Source: an uncultured Lachnospiraceae bacterium (GTDB lineage: Bacteria; Bacillota; Clostridia; Lachnospirales; Lachnospiraceae). From it: a DNA stretch of 64,000 nucleotides. The notes under the pieces were generated by a model, which was not told where the DNA came from, made no database searches, and saw only the letters and a program-made list of their open reading frames with translations. The translations under genes were made by a program, and so were the position numbers. Shown piece by piece: positions 1 through 8,317 of this stretch. The stretch lies in the NCBI GenBank assembly GCA_934899185.1, contig CAKXYI010000001.1, positions 248,001 through 312,000 on the forward strand, written 5' to 3'. Positions within the stretch are counted from its first letter, which is position 1, and every line of letters begins with the position of its first letter.

Positions 1-798
1 CTCTTTGATCTGGCACTCGACATCGCCAGACAAGGTATGGACTCTGGCAGATCCGCCCAGGGCTGCCGTTACAAATGGCACACGGATAGTCGAATAGACA
101 TCCATGCCTTCCCTGCGGAAAGCCTTGCTGTCAAGCACATGGACTGCCAGCATCAGATCGCCATTCTTGCCGCCATTTATGCCCGGCTGACCTTTTCCTG
201 CAAGTCGTACGGTCTTTCCCTCATCAATCCCTGCCGGGATATGCACCGACAAAGTCTGCGGCTGTCTGCCGGATGGATCAGAGATCGTGATCTGCTTGTC
301 ACAGCCAAAGGCTGCATCTTCAAAAGATATGGTGATCTCTGCATGCAGATCTTTTCCTTTCATTGCACGGTTGCCAAAGCCCTGTGCTCTGCCGCCAAAG
401 CCGGAACCGCCACCAAAAGCACCTCCAAAGATGGAATCAAATATATCTCCCATATCATCCATATTGCCGCCTTCAAAATGAAACTCCATGCCATCGCCAT
501 TGCGATAGAACTTAGTTCCACCAAAGCCGGAGCCGCCAAAACCACTTGCCTGGTTCGGATCAAAGCCCTCTGTAAAGGCAGCATGTCCGAACTGGTCGTA
601 TAATTTTCTTTTTTCTTTATCACTCAAGACATCATAGGCTTCTGTGATCTCTTTAAATTTTTCTTCCGCCTTTGTGTCTCCTGCGTTGGTATCGGGATGG
701 TATTTCTTTGCCAACCGCCGAAACGCTTTCTTTATCGTACTCTCATCTGCTTGCTTGTCGACACCCAAGACTTCATAATAATCTCTCTTGGCAGACAT
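1..798 (-). CDS. dnaJ: DnaJ/CbpA-type co-chaperone, C-terminus cut by window edge
   Basis: Hsp40 co-chaperone that delivers substrates to DnaK and stimulates its ATPase in the cytoplasm. The visible 266 codons begin with a J domain (HPD at residues 34-36), then a Gly/Phe-rich stretch (about 85-135), and pass directly into the C-terminal substrate-binding fold. The four CxxCxGxG zinc repeats of type I DnaJ are absent between them, so this is a type II (CbpA/DnaJB-like) protein and may not be the main dnaJ of the genome. The reading frame is open through base 1, so the end lies outside the window. The start has an AGGTGAG-type ribosome site. It lies 76 bp downstream of hsp20 in the same direction, with a terminator-like hairpin between them. 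Confident for the family; the exact role (dnaJ versus cbpA) is inferred. Confidence 0.9.
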   Translation of the reverse strand, partial: MSAKRDYYEVLGVDKQADESTIKKAFRRLAKKYHPDTNAGDTKAEEKFKEITEAYDVLSDKEKRKLYDQFGHAAFTEGFDPNQASGFGGSGFGGTKFYRNGDGMEFHFEGGNMDDMGDIFDSIFGGAFGGGSGFGGRAQGFGNRAMKGKDLHAEITISFEDAAFGCDKQITISDPSGRQPQTLSVHIPAGIDEGKTVRLAGKGQPGINGGKNGDLMLAVHVLDSKAFRREGMDVYSTIRVPFVTAALGGSARVHTLSGDVECQIKE

Positions 799-821
799 CC
801 CAACTCACCTACTTTCTTATT

Positions 822-852
822 TAAAAGAAAACTGGCTACGGATTGTAGCCAG
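822..852 (-). terminator. Terminator-like hairpin between hsp20 and dnaJ
   Basis: Perfect 8-bp stem (CTGGCTAC/GTAGCCAG) with a 5-nt loop, followed on the minus strand by a T-rich tail (TTTTCTTTT). It sits just after the hsp20 stop, so it should end most hsp20 transcripts or attenuate transcription into dnaJ. Confidence 0.75.
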
Positions 853-874
853 CCTCCTTTGTTCCTATCATCAA

Positions 875-1303
875 TCACTCAATGGCGATCGTCTTTTTCT
901 GCTCTACCTTCGGCTGGGCTTCCTTCTTTGGAATATCCAACTTCAATGTACCGTTCTCGAATTTTGCCTTGATATCTTCATGGGTGATGTCTTCACCTAC
1001 ATAGAAGCTACGCTGGCAACTGCCACTGTAACGCTCCTTGCGGATGTACTTGCCATCCTGAGATTTCTCCTCATCATTGTTCGTTGTTGTGGCACTGATG
1101 ATCAGATAGCCATCCTTCAATTCTGCGTTTACATTTTCCTTACTATATCCCGGAAGATCAATCACCACTTCATAACCTGTCTCAGTTTCTTTGACATCCG
1201 TCTGCATCAGGTTTGCCTTAGCAGTCGGTGTGGTCTTTCTCTCCTGAGGGAATACAAAGAAATCATCCATAAAATCATTTCCAAAAATACTAGGCATTAA
1301 CAT
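875..1303 (-). CDS. hsp20: Hsp20/alpha-crystallin small heat-shock protein
   Basis: Small heat-shock chaperone that holds unfolding proteins in the cytoplasm without using ATP. The 142-residue product has a short N-terminal arm, an alpha-crystallin domain (about residues 35-130) with the family GxLxL-type signature (NGTLKL) near its end, and a short C-terminal tail; length is normal for bacterial Hsp20. An AAGGAG site lies about 10 nt before the chosen ATG. Its promoter overlaps a perfect CIRCE operator, so repression by HrcA is expected, and a terminator follows the gene. Confidence 0.95.
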   Translation of the reverse strand: MLMPSIFGNDFMDDFFVFPQERKTTPTAKANLMQTDVKETETGYEVVIDLPGYSKENVNAELKDGYLIISATTTNNDEEKSQDGKYIRKERYSGSCQRSFYVGEDITHEDIKAKFENGTLKLDIPKKEAQPKVEQKKTIAIE

Positions 1304-1383
1304 AAGTCATCGCTCCTTCCATATCATCAAAACTATTTGTTTTCTTATCTCATTGTTTTAACGTCTTTTCTTTTGACAATTAT

Positions 1384-1412
1384 GTTATAGCACCTTTATT
1401 AGCACTCGTCAA
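1384..1412 (-). promoter_or_regulatory. SigA-type promoter of hsp20
   Basis: Read on the minus strand: -35 box TTGACG (1407-1412), 17-bp spacer, -10 box TATAAC (1384-1389). The -35 box lies inside the CIRCE element, so bound HrcA would block polymerase directly. Confidence 0.8.
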
Positions 1413-1425
1413 TAGTGAGTGCTAA
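1399..1425. promoter_or_regulatory. CIRCE operator (HrcA binding site)
   Basis: TTAGCACTC, 9-nt spacer, GAGTGCTAA: an exact match to the CIRCE consensus with the canonical spacing. HrcA binds this inverted repeat and represses heat-shock genes in Firmicutes. It is about 100 bp upstream of the hsp20 start and overlaps its -35 box. Confidence 0.97.
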
Positions 1426-1451
1426 TAATTTTTGAAAATTCACAAAATCGT

Positions 1452-1489
1452 CACAAAAATCCCCAGACGTATCTTTCCATCTGGGGATT
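1452..1489 (-). terminator. Rho-independent terminator of carD
   Basis: Ten-base inverted repeat (AATCCCCAGA/TCTGGGGATT) with a 12-nt loop, followed by a T run on the minus strand; placed directly after the carD stop. Confidence 0.85.
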
Positions 1490-1509
1490 GCTTGTATTCT
1501 TTCTTTATA

Positions 1510-2013
1510 TTATGCGACTACCATATATTTTTCGATGAAGTCCTCCACCTGATTGCGCGGGATCTCCAGTACCGCGGCGATCTCCGAGTACAACTGCATC
1601 TCTGCCATCTTCATATAGCGCTCGTCCAAGGCAGTCATCTTCTTGCCCTTTTCCATGCGTCCGCGTCCGCGTTCCCGCACGGTCTTTAAAAGACGAACCC
1701 ATTCCTTGCCATCCAGACTGCGGATGCACTCCTTGTATTCGTTCTCACGCTGCTTGTCATTGGTCACGTTTAACATATCGATCTGCGGCATAGCCTTGAT
1801 CAGTGACATGATGTCGTCCTTGGTCATGACCCGGCGAATGGAAAGTTTGGGATTGTCCACTGGCGCATACATGATGCTAGTGCCGTCCGTTGTCGGCGAT
1901 AAATAATAATACTGCCGGTCTTTTGGCACATTCGGCATATCTAAGGTGTCGATCTTTACAATCTCGCACACACCATGATGACCATACACAACGCGTTCGC
2001 CCACTTCAAACAT
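1510..2013 (-). CDS. CarD/CdnL-family RNA polymerase-binding regulator
   Basis: CarD-family proteins bind the RNA polymerase beta subunit and promoter DNA and stabilise or modulate open complexes. The N-terminal Tudor-like RNAP-interaction domain (MFEVGERVVYGHHGVCEI and following, residues 1-70) is clear; the remainder is helical and basic, as in the C-terminal DNA-contacting domain. The start at 2013 was chosen because it begins the conserved domain and is preceded by an AAAGGAT site; the frame stays open 20 codons further upstream. Length 167 aa is normal. It appears monocistronic and ends at its own terminator. Confidence 0.92.
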   Translation of the reverse strand: MFEVGERVVYGHHGVCEIVKIDTLDMPNVPKDRQYYYLSPTTDGTSIMYAPVDNPKLSIRRVMTKDDIMSLIKAMPQIDMLNVTNDKQRENEYKECIRSLDGKEWVRLLKTVRERGRGRMEKGKKMTALDERYMKMAEMQLYSEIAAVLEIPRNQVEDFIEKYMVVA

Positions 2014-2130
2014 TTTGACACATCCTTTCCCAAATTTTGACAACTCGTATGAGCCCGCAAAGTTTACACACATTTTACCTCGTTATAAACCTATTTTATC
2101 AACTTTTGCGAAAAAATGTAAGAGCGAATT

Positions 2131-3450
2131 TTAAATTTGGGTCATCACAAAGATGTCGTAAATAGCCTTAATTGCATTCTCAAAGTCATTGTTGCTGACA
2201 CCGATAATGATGTTCAACTCGGAAGACCCCTGATCGATCATCTTGACATTGATGTTGGCATGTGCCAGTGCAGAAAAGATCCTGCCGGCGGTACCACGGG
2301 TAGACTTCATGCCACGGCCGACGACAGCGATCAGTGCCAGATCAGCCTCCAGATCGATAATGTCCGGATTGACCAGACGACGGATAGAAGAAATCACCTG
2401 CTGCTCTTTCCCTTCGAACTCTTCCTGATGGACAAAGACCGTCATGGTATCAATGCCAGATGGCATATGTTCAATAGAAATGCCATTCTCCTCAAATGCT
2501 TCCAGTGCTTTACGACAGAAGCCCACTTCTGAGTTCATCATATCCTTATCGATATTGACTGCTACAAAGCCCTTCTTGCCTGCGATACCGGTAATCGTAT
2601 AATCTGCCTTTTGACAGGTGCTTTCCACAATCATGGTTCCCGGTTCTTCCGGTGCATTGGTATTCTTAATATTGATCGGAATGCCAGCCTTACGCACCGG
2701 GAAAATAGCATCTTCATGAAGTACAGATGCGCCCATGTAAGAAAGTTCGCGCAATTCTCTGTAAGTGATCACTCTGATCGGCTGTGCGTTCTCCACGATT
2801 CTAGGATCTGCAACCAGACATCCGGAAACATCCGTCCAGTTCTCATATACACTGGCATGCACAGCCTTCGATACGATCGATCCTGTAATATCAGATCCGC
2901 CGCGGGAGAATGTCTTTACATTGCCCTCATAGTCACTGCCATAAAATCCCGGGATGACGGCCCTTTCTATCTTGGAAAGCCTCTCCGCCATTGTTTTGTC
3001 AGTCTTGTAATCATCAAAGTTGCCGTTCTCATCAAAGAAGATGACCTCCGCTGCATCAATGAATTCATAGCCCAGATAATTTGCCATGATAATACCATTC
3101 AGATACTCTCCACGACTGGCAGCATAATCAGATCCTGCCTTTTGAGCAAACTTTTCTGCGATGATCTTGAACTCCGCATCCAAAGAAAGATTTAAGTTCA
3201 ATCCATTGATGATGGAATTGTAACGTTCCTTGATCTTCTTCAGCGCACCCTTGAAATCTTCATCTGCCTCTGCCAAGGCATAACATGCATAAAGCATGTC
3301 TGTCACCTTTGTATCCTTGGAATTGCGCTTGCCCGGCGCACTCGGTACAACATAGCGACGTGTCTCATCCGCGCGGATAATATCACCCACCTTGGCAAAC
3401 TGTGCGGCACTTGCCAGGGAACTTCCACCAAACTTTACTACTTTGACCAT
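2131..3450 (-). CDS. lysC: Aspartate kinase
   Basis: Phosphorylates L-aspartate with ATP, the first step to lysine, threonine, methionine and diaminopimelate. Residues 3-9 hold the KFGGSS nucleotide-binding motif of the amino-acid kinase fold; the kinase domain spans about 1-290 and two ACT regulatory domains follow (about 295-365 and 375-439), implying feedback control by an end-product amino acid. The start at 3450 is preceded by AAGGAG at good spacing; an in-frame GTG six codons upstream overlaps this ribosome site and is unlikely. At 439 aa it resembles the monofunctional clostridial enzymes. No lysine riboswitch was recognised in its roughly 110-nt leader. Confidence 0.94.
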   Translation of the reverse strand: MVKVVKFGGSSLASAAQFAKVGDIIRADETRRYVVPSAPGKRNSKDTKVTDMLYACYALAEADEDFKGALKKIKERYNSIINGLNLNLSLDAEFKIIAEKFAQKAGSDYAASRGEYLNGIIMANYLGYEFIDAAEVIFFDENGNFDDYKTDKTMAERLSKIERAVIPGFYGSDYEGNVKTFSRGGSDITGSIVSKAVHASVYENWTDVSGCLVADPRIVENAQPIRVITYRELRELSYMGASVLHEDAIFPVRKAGIPINIKNTNAPEEPGTMIVESTCQKADYTITGIAGKKGFVAVNIDKDMMNSEVGFCRKALEAFEENGISIEHMPSGIDTMTVFVHQEEFEGKEQQVISSIRRLVNPDIIDLEADLALIAVVGRGMKSTRGTAGRIFSALAHANINVKMIDQGSSELNIIIGVSNNDFENAIKAIYDIFVMTQI

Positions 3451-3558
3451 TGTTTTACTCCTTAACACTTGTGTATATATAAAAACGTCCGATCAAATCA
3501 GATGCTTTCTATATCTTATACTGTTTCATCTATCGTTGCTACAATATATCCGCTCTCG

Positions 3559-3588
3559 ATTATAGCATATTCTGTCAAGTACACGCAA
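3559..3588 (-). promoter_or_regulatory. Extended -10 promoter of lysC
   Basis: On the minus strand TGCTATAAT (perfect -10 at 3559-3564 with the TGn extension) and a weak -35 TTGCGT (3583-3588) 18 bp away. The resulting leader to the lysC start is about 110 nt. Confidence 0.65.
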
Positions 3589-3605
3589 TGGAAAAGCTTT
3601 TCCAG

Positions 3606-5579
3606 TTATTCCTGTACGATACGATTATATGTCCGGGCAGTCATCAGATACACCAGTACATAGATGATACCAAATACTACAAAACAGCCAACCATACATG
3701 CGACTAAAAGCGCTGTGTTACGCATAAGAAGGAGTGACAACAGGCGACAGATAATTGGAAATGCAAAACAGGTATGAATGCAGGCAGTCACAAGTGGCAG
3801 GAAAAATATCATCAACACCTGGGAACGAATGGCAGAGGACACTTCCTCATGTGTCATGCCGACCTGCTGCATAATATGAAATCGCTTCCGATCATCATAA
3901 CCTTCCGACAGCTGTTTATAATAAATAATCAAAACCGTTGCAGCCAAAAAGAGTACGCCAAGAAATGCACCCGTAAAGAACAAGCCACCATAAAGAGTAT
4001 TCAACGATTTCTCATTCACTTTTCGGTTTTCCACAGAAAAACTGCTCATGTTTGTGGATGGATACGTTTGTATTTTCTTATAAAGTTCCTTTTGCTGATC
4101 AGCATTTCCATCAATATCAATGCCATAATATGATCTCAACTCGTTAAAACTGTCATCATACTGATATGGTATGTGCTCTGCTATTTGCTCTACCGCTGCT
4201 TCATCCGGGAAAACAATGTAATATACACCTACCATATAAGCTGCCAACACACCATTACACGGTGCCTTTTTCACTTCTTTTACGCGGTAGTTCTGTCCCA
4301 TAATCTCAATCGTATCCTGCCCATAACGTTCACCGTCAGCATATACCAAAACCTCTCCCGGTTCTAGCATCTCCTTTGTATGCATGCTCTTGTTGTAATC
4401 CTCCAGATTCATGCAAAAAAGAGTCCTAGCAGACACTCCCATGGCAGTCGCATCTGCCTCAAATGCATTTCCCTGTCTTCGGGTATAAATAACACAACCG
4501 CGTGCATAAATTTCATCTTTGACATCACAGCCGGTTTCCTTTGCCATCTGATGAATGGCTTCTATCATCTTTTGATCGTCACTGCGACTTGTACCGGAAA
4601 CATAACACATGTTCTGCATCGGATAACGCTTATATAAAATATCGTGCATGCTAAACATCATGGAAGAAGTCGTCGAAATCATCACAAGCACCATGGTAGA
4701 AAGTATGCAAATGTGAGCTAACCCTACCGCATTTTGCTTCATACGATACATCATGCCGGAAATACTCACAAAGTGATTCGTCTTATAATAGAAGCTTTTC
4801 TTCTTTTTCAGTAACTTTAATAAAGCAATACTTCCCGCTGTAAACAGCAGATATGTGCCAAAAATGACGCAGAGAACAGCCACAAAAAACATAGCAAGCG
4901 CAGACACCGGTTCTTCTATTTTCAGCGAAATGGTATAGCCGGTCAGCAACAATGCGAGTCCAAGAATGGCAAGCAGCCATTTTGCATGCGGCTCCTTTTC
5001 CCCCATGTCGGTGCCATGTAACAGTTCAATCGGCGACGTCGCGTGAATTTGCACGATATCATAAAAATAATTTATCGCCATTATGACAACAAACAAGATC
5101 ACCGTACGCCCGATTGCAAGTGGCGATACAAAAAAGCCAAGTGGAACCGAAAAACCTAGCATGCGTATCAGAACGGCATACAAAAGTTTATCCAAAAGCA
5201 TGCCAAAAAGGATTCCTGCAAATAGCCCTATCGCAAGGACACCTAAGCTCTCCCAGAACAAGGTGATTGCCAGATGTTTTTTTTCTAAGCCAAGCATATG
5301 GTAAACACCAAACTCTTTTCTTCTCTGCTTGATCAAAAAGCTGTTCGTATATAGTAAGAAAATCACAAGAAAAATCCGGACAACCCAACAGGCAAATGTC
5401 AAAATAGAATTCATCGTATCAAAACCGAGCATGTTCTCAAATCCCGGATTGAGCGCCAGCGATTGTATAATGTAAAACATTGCCACCGCAGCAATCACAC
5501 TGAGAATATAGGGTGCATATATTTTTCCATTCTTTTTCATATTTGTTTTTGCCAGCTGGCGATAAAATCCTTTACTCAT
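3606..5579 (-). CDS. bceB: BceB-type ABC transporter permease
   Basis: Membrane subunit of a Bce-type transporter that confers resistance to cell-wall-active peptides such as bacitracin or lantibiotics and also acts as sensor for its kinase. The 657-residue protein has FtsX-type hydrophobic segments throughout, with a large hydrophilic extracellular region (about residues 310-530) between the middle and last membrane bundles, the hallmark of BceB. The chosen ATG overlaps the bceA stop by 8 nt (ATGAGTAA), indicating translational coupling. The substrate cannot be read from sequence. Confidence 0.9.
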   Translation of the reverse strand: MSKGFYRQLAKTNMKKNGKIYAPYILSVIAAVAMFYIIQSLALNPGFENMLGFDTMNSILTFACWVVRIFLVIFLLYTNSFLIKQRRKEFGVYHMLGLEKKHLAITLFWESLGVLAIGLFAGILFGMLLDKLLYAVLIRMLGFSVPLGFFVSPLAIGRTVILFVVIMAINYFYDIVQIHATSPIELLHGTDMGEKEPHAKWLLAILGLALLLTGYTISLKIEEPVSALAMFFVAVLCVIFGTYLLFTAGSIALLKLLKKKKSFYYKTNHFVSISGMMYRMKQNAVGLAHICILSTMVLVMISTTSSMMFSMHDILYKRYPMQNMCYVSGTSRSDDQKMIEAIHQMAKETGCDVKDEIYARGCVIYTRRQGNAFEADATAMGVSARTLFCMNLEDYNKSMHTKEMLEPGEVLVYADGERYGQDTIEIMGQNYRVKEVKKAPCNGVLAAYMVGVYYIVFPDEAAVEQIAEHIPYQYDDSFNELRSYYGIDIDGNADQQKELYKKIQTYPSTNMSSFSVENRKVNEKSLNTLYGGLFFTGAFLGVLFLAATVLIIYYKQLSEGYDDRKRFHIMQQVGMTHEEVSSAIRSQVLMIFFLPLVTACIHTCFAFPIICRLLSLLLMRNTALLVACMVGCFVVFGIIYVLVYLMTARTYNRIVQE

Positions 5580-6339
5580 TTTCATCACCGCCTGTCGTCA
5601 AGAGTGTCAGTGTATTGGCAATCTTTTGATACATTTCCTCATTCGTACTATTGCCACGATACAGCTGATGAAACACTTCGCCATCCTTAATAAACAAGAC
5701 ACGACTTGCATGCGATGCCGCTTTTGTAGAATGGGTTACCATCAAAATCGTCTGTCCTGCCGCATGCAGCTCCGAGAACACCTGTAATAATTCATCTGTT
5801 GCCTTCGAATCCAAAGCGCCCGTCGGTTCATCTGCGAGAAGCAGTTCCGGATCCATCATGAGTGCACGCGTCACTGCCGCGCGTTGTTTCTGTCCACCAG
5901 ACACTTCATATGGAAATTTATCTAAAACATCCTCTATGCCCAGTCTTTTTGCCAGAGGTTCTGCTTTTGCCTTCATCTCTTCTGGTTTTTTCCCTGCGAG
6001 CACCATTGGTAAATAAATGTTATCTCTCAGAGAAAAGGTATCCAGCAAATTAAAATCCTGAAATACAAATCCCAAATGGTCACGACGGAATTTGGAAATC
6101 TCTTTTTCCGGCAAATCGGTAACATCACATCCATTTAAAAGAACACTGCCACTTGTTGGCCGGTCGAGCGCTGCCAAAATATTCAAAAGTGTTGTCTTAC
6201 CACTTCCGGATTCTCCCATAATTGCCACATATTCACCCTGCTCCACAGAAAAAGAAACATCCCATAATGCTTGCACCTGATTTCCGCCCAGACGCGTTTT
6301 ATATATCTTTTCCAGACAATTTACTTCTAACATAGCCAT
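5572..6339 (-). CDS. bceA: BceA-type ABC transporter ATP-binding protein
   Basis: ATPase of the Bce-type exporter. It shows Walker A (GESGSGKTT, about residues 43-51), the ABC signature (VSGGQKQR) and Walker B ([12 protein letters not shown]), the standard order of the MacB/LolD-like ATPases. The start at 6339 has AGGAGG 5-6 nt upstream; the frame is open ten codons further but lacks a ribosome site. Length 255 aa is typical. A direct-repeat operator candidate for the partner regulator lies in the 155-bp gap to the kinase gene. Confidence 0.94.
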   Translation of the reverse strand: MAMLEVNCLEKIYKTRLGGNQVQALWDVSFSVEQGEYVAIMGESGSGKTTLLNILAALDRPTSGSVLLNGCDVTDLPEKEISKFRRDHLGFVFQDFNLLDTFSLRDNIYLPMVLAGKKPEEMKAKAEPLAKRLGIEDVLDKFPYEVSGGQKQRAAVTRALMMDPELLLADEPTGALDSKATDELLQVFSELHAAGQTILMVTHSTKAASHASRVLFIKDGEVFHQLYRGNSTNEEMYQKIANTLTLLTTGGDENE

Positions 6340-6429
6340 ATTTTCCTCCTGTCCTACACGCACAAACACTCACCCACTGCGTGTATACTGCCTTTCTGGT
6401 TACAAGCATACTTTAACAAAAGCCCTATA

Positions 6430-6475
6430 AGTCAACCATCGAATCGTGTGACATATAAGGCTTCTTATGTGACAT
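6430..6475 (-). promoter_or_regulatory. Putative BceR operator and promoter of bceAB
   Basis: Two identical TGTGACAT octamers (6447-6454 and 6468-6475) are exactly 21 bp apart, two helical turns, as expected for an OmpR-family dimer. On the minus strand they precede a TTGACT -35-like box (6430-6435); the -10 is weak (TATGCT at 19-bp spacing), which suits an activator-dependent promoter. Inference from position and geometry. Confidence 0.6.
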
Positions 6476-6494
6476 TTTTGTAAGATAGCAGAAA

Positions 6495-7475
6495 TTACTC
6501 TATTACCCGCTCTTCTCTGCGAAGATCCAGCGTAACGGTTGTTCCCTCGCCCACAGTTGATGTCAATGAAATACCATGGTGCAGCCGGTCCATCGTCCGC
6601 TTACATAAATATAATCCCAGACCGGTAGATTTGTGGTCTGCTCTGCCATTATACCCTGTGTATCCTTTTTCAAAAACGCGTGGCAAATCTTCAGGTGCAA
6701 TCCCAATTCCTGTGTCACGAATGGTAAGAAGTCCCGGCGTTTCCATGGCTATGGTTACGCTTCCATGATTTGTATATTTGAGTGCATTGGAAAGCACCTG
6801 CTCTAGCACAAAACAAAACCATTTTTCATCGGTAAGCACATATGATGAGACGGTATCATAACAGATTGCAATCTTTTTTTGTACAAAAACAGACGCATAT
6901 TTACGGATGGTCTTTCGTATCATCTTATCCAGATCATACGCATCAAAAACAAAGTCCGTTCCCGATTCCTCTAATCTTGTAAAATGAAGAATCATCTCTA
7001 CATATTCTTCCATACGGAAAAGTTGCAGCTGCAGTTGTCTACTTTCCGGTGTGTCTTCCTTTTGTAGCAACATATTCATCGCTGTCATCGGCGTCTTCAC
7101 CTGATGCACCCACGTCGTATAATACTCCTGTCTTTCCTTTGTGGCGTTCTGCATTTGTTCCGCCTGTTTACAGTAGCGTTCCGTAAGTTCACTTAGCAAA
7201 TCAAGATACTCTTTTTCTACCGGATTTTTTGTATCAAGCAAGCACAATTCCCGGCTTCCCATATGCTGCGCAATCTGTTTTCTTTTTTCCTCTTTCTCAC
7301 GAAATTGCAAAAAATCATGCACCATAAAAAGCAATACCAAAACACTTGCCAGACCAATGCCATACAAAACGCTCTCCAGCGCCTGCCCATAAAGTTGCTG
7401 AATCAAAACCGGAACAATGCAAAAAAGCAGCCATATACAGATATATCCACGGCGATATTGTAAATATTTTTTCAT
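6495..7475 (-). CDS. bceS: BceS-type intramembrane-sensing histidine kinase
   Basis: Sensor kinase of a Bce module. Two N-terminal membrane segments (about residues 10-30 and 35-53) are joined by only a few residues, so there is no extracellular sensor domain; such kinases sense through the BceB permease. The HisKA-like segment carries the phospho-acceptor in WVHQVKTPM (H124), followed by N, G1 (DTGIG) and G2 (STGLGLY) boxes of the ATPase domain. Length 326 aa is typical. It starts 8 bp after the bceR stop. Confidence 0.93.
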   Translation of the reverse strand: MKKYLQYRRGYICIWLLFCIVPVLIQQLYGQALESVLYGIGLASVLVLLFMVHDFLQFREKEEKRKQIAQHMGSRELCLLDTKNPVEKEYLDLLSELTERYCKQAEQMQNATKERQEYYTTWVHQVKTPMTAMNMLLQKEDTPESRQLQLQLFRMEEYVEMILHFTRLEESGTDFVFDAYDLDKMIRKTIRKYASVFVQKKIAICYDTVSSYVLTDEKWFCFVLEQVLSNALKYTNHGSVTIAMETPGLLTIRDTGIGIAPEDLPRVFEKGYTGYNGRADHKSTGLGLYLCKRTMDRLHHGISLTSTVGEGTTVTLDLRREERVIE

Positions 7476-7483
7476 ACAGTCTC

Positions 7484-8161
7484 CTATTCCAATGGCAAAA
7501 GATAGCCGGCGCCAACCTTTGTCACAATATAGTCATGAAGGCCAATGCCGTCTAATTTTTTACGCAGGCGATTCACATTGACGGTCGGCGTGTTTTCCTC
7601 TACATAATCATCCATCTGCCACAGACGCATCATAAGCGTATCGCGACTGACGATTTCACCTTTGTGCTCCATCAATGTCTGCAAAATGCGGAATTCATTC
7701 TTGGTCAGTTCAATTTTCTGTCCCTCATAGGTAATGGTAGAATCCATCAATCCCAGCATCAGACCCCGATGTTCCAACATAGGCAGCTGGTTTCCCATAT
7801 CATAGGTTCTTCGAAGCATTGCAGTGATTTTTGCCATCATCACGTCCAGATCGATGGGCTTTGCCAGGAAATCATCTCCCCCCATATTCATTACCATGAC
7901 AATATTCATATTGTCAGAAGCTGACGATAAAAATACGACCGGCACTTGCGAAATCTGGCGAATCTGCGTACACCAGTGATATCCATTAAAAAAAGGAAGC
8001 ATGATATCCATCAAAACAAGATGCGGATCGTACGCCGTAAATTCTGTCTTAACATTTTGAAAATGCTCTACAATCCTGGCTTCATTGCCCCAGGACTCTA
8101 TCTTTTCTTTCATGGCATTTGCCATTGTTGGATCATCTTCCACAATAAATATACGATACAT
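7484..8161 (-). CDS. bceR: BceR-type OmpR-family response regulator
   Basis: Receiver domain (residues 1-115, acidic pair E8-D9-D10, phospho-acceptor D52 in LMDIMLP) followed by an OmpR/PhoB winged-helix domain (about 130-225) with the usual ending. The start at 8161 begins the receiver fold and has an upstream AGAGGG-type site; the open frame extends 38 codons further without domain content. First gene of the bceRSAB cluster; it should bind the TGTGACAT repeats ahead of bceAB. Confidence 0.94.
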   Translation of the reverse strand: MYRIFIVEDDPTMANAMKEKIESWGNEARIVEHFQNVKTEFTAYDPHLVLMDIMLPFFNGYHWCTQIRQISQVPVVFLSSASDNMNIVMVMNMGGDDFLAKPIDLDVMMAKITAMLRRTYDMGNQLPMLEHRGLMLGLMDSTITYEGQKIELTKNEFRILQTLMEHKGEIVSRDTLMMRLWQMDDYVEENTPTVNVNRLRKKLDGIGLHDYIVTKVGAGYLLPLE

Positions 8162-8235
8162 TGCTGCCCTCTTTCCCTCTAATTTTAACCCATTATAACA
8201 CTCACAAAAGCATTGTACCACTTTATCATCGGACA

Positions 8236-8270
8236 TCAAAAATCCCCACAGAGAAAATCTCTGCGGGGAT
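8236..8270 (-). terminator. Rho-independent terminator of the sugar kinase gene
   Basis: Strong hairpin ATCCCC-CAGAG/CTCTG-GGGGAT (one mismatch) with TTTTT on the minus strand, 48 bp downstream of the kinase stop. Confidence 0.88.
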
Positions 8271-8317
8271 GACATAGTATTTATGTTGTATTCATTAAGC
8301 TGCTTTCGGGCGCGTAA

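Noticed and set aside
37..603. Long plus-strand open frame at the window start
   Set aside because: It lies antisense to the clear dnaJ coding frame and its translation has no domain-like pattern.
3451..3560. Lysine riboswitch in the lysC leader
   Set aside because: The leader is only about 110 nt and lacks the conserved elements and the terminator expected of the class.
3589..3604. Palindrome TGGAAAAGCTTTTCCA after bceB as a terminator
   Set aside because: No loop and no T run on the coding strand; it may be a chance palindrome.
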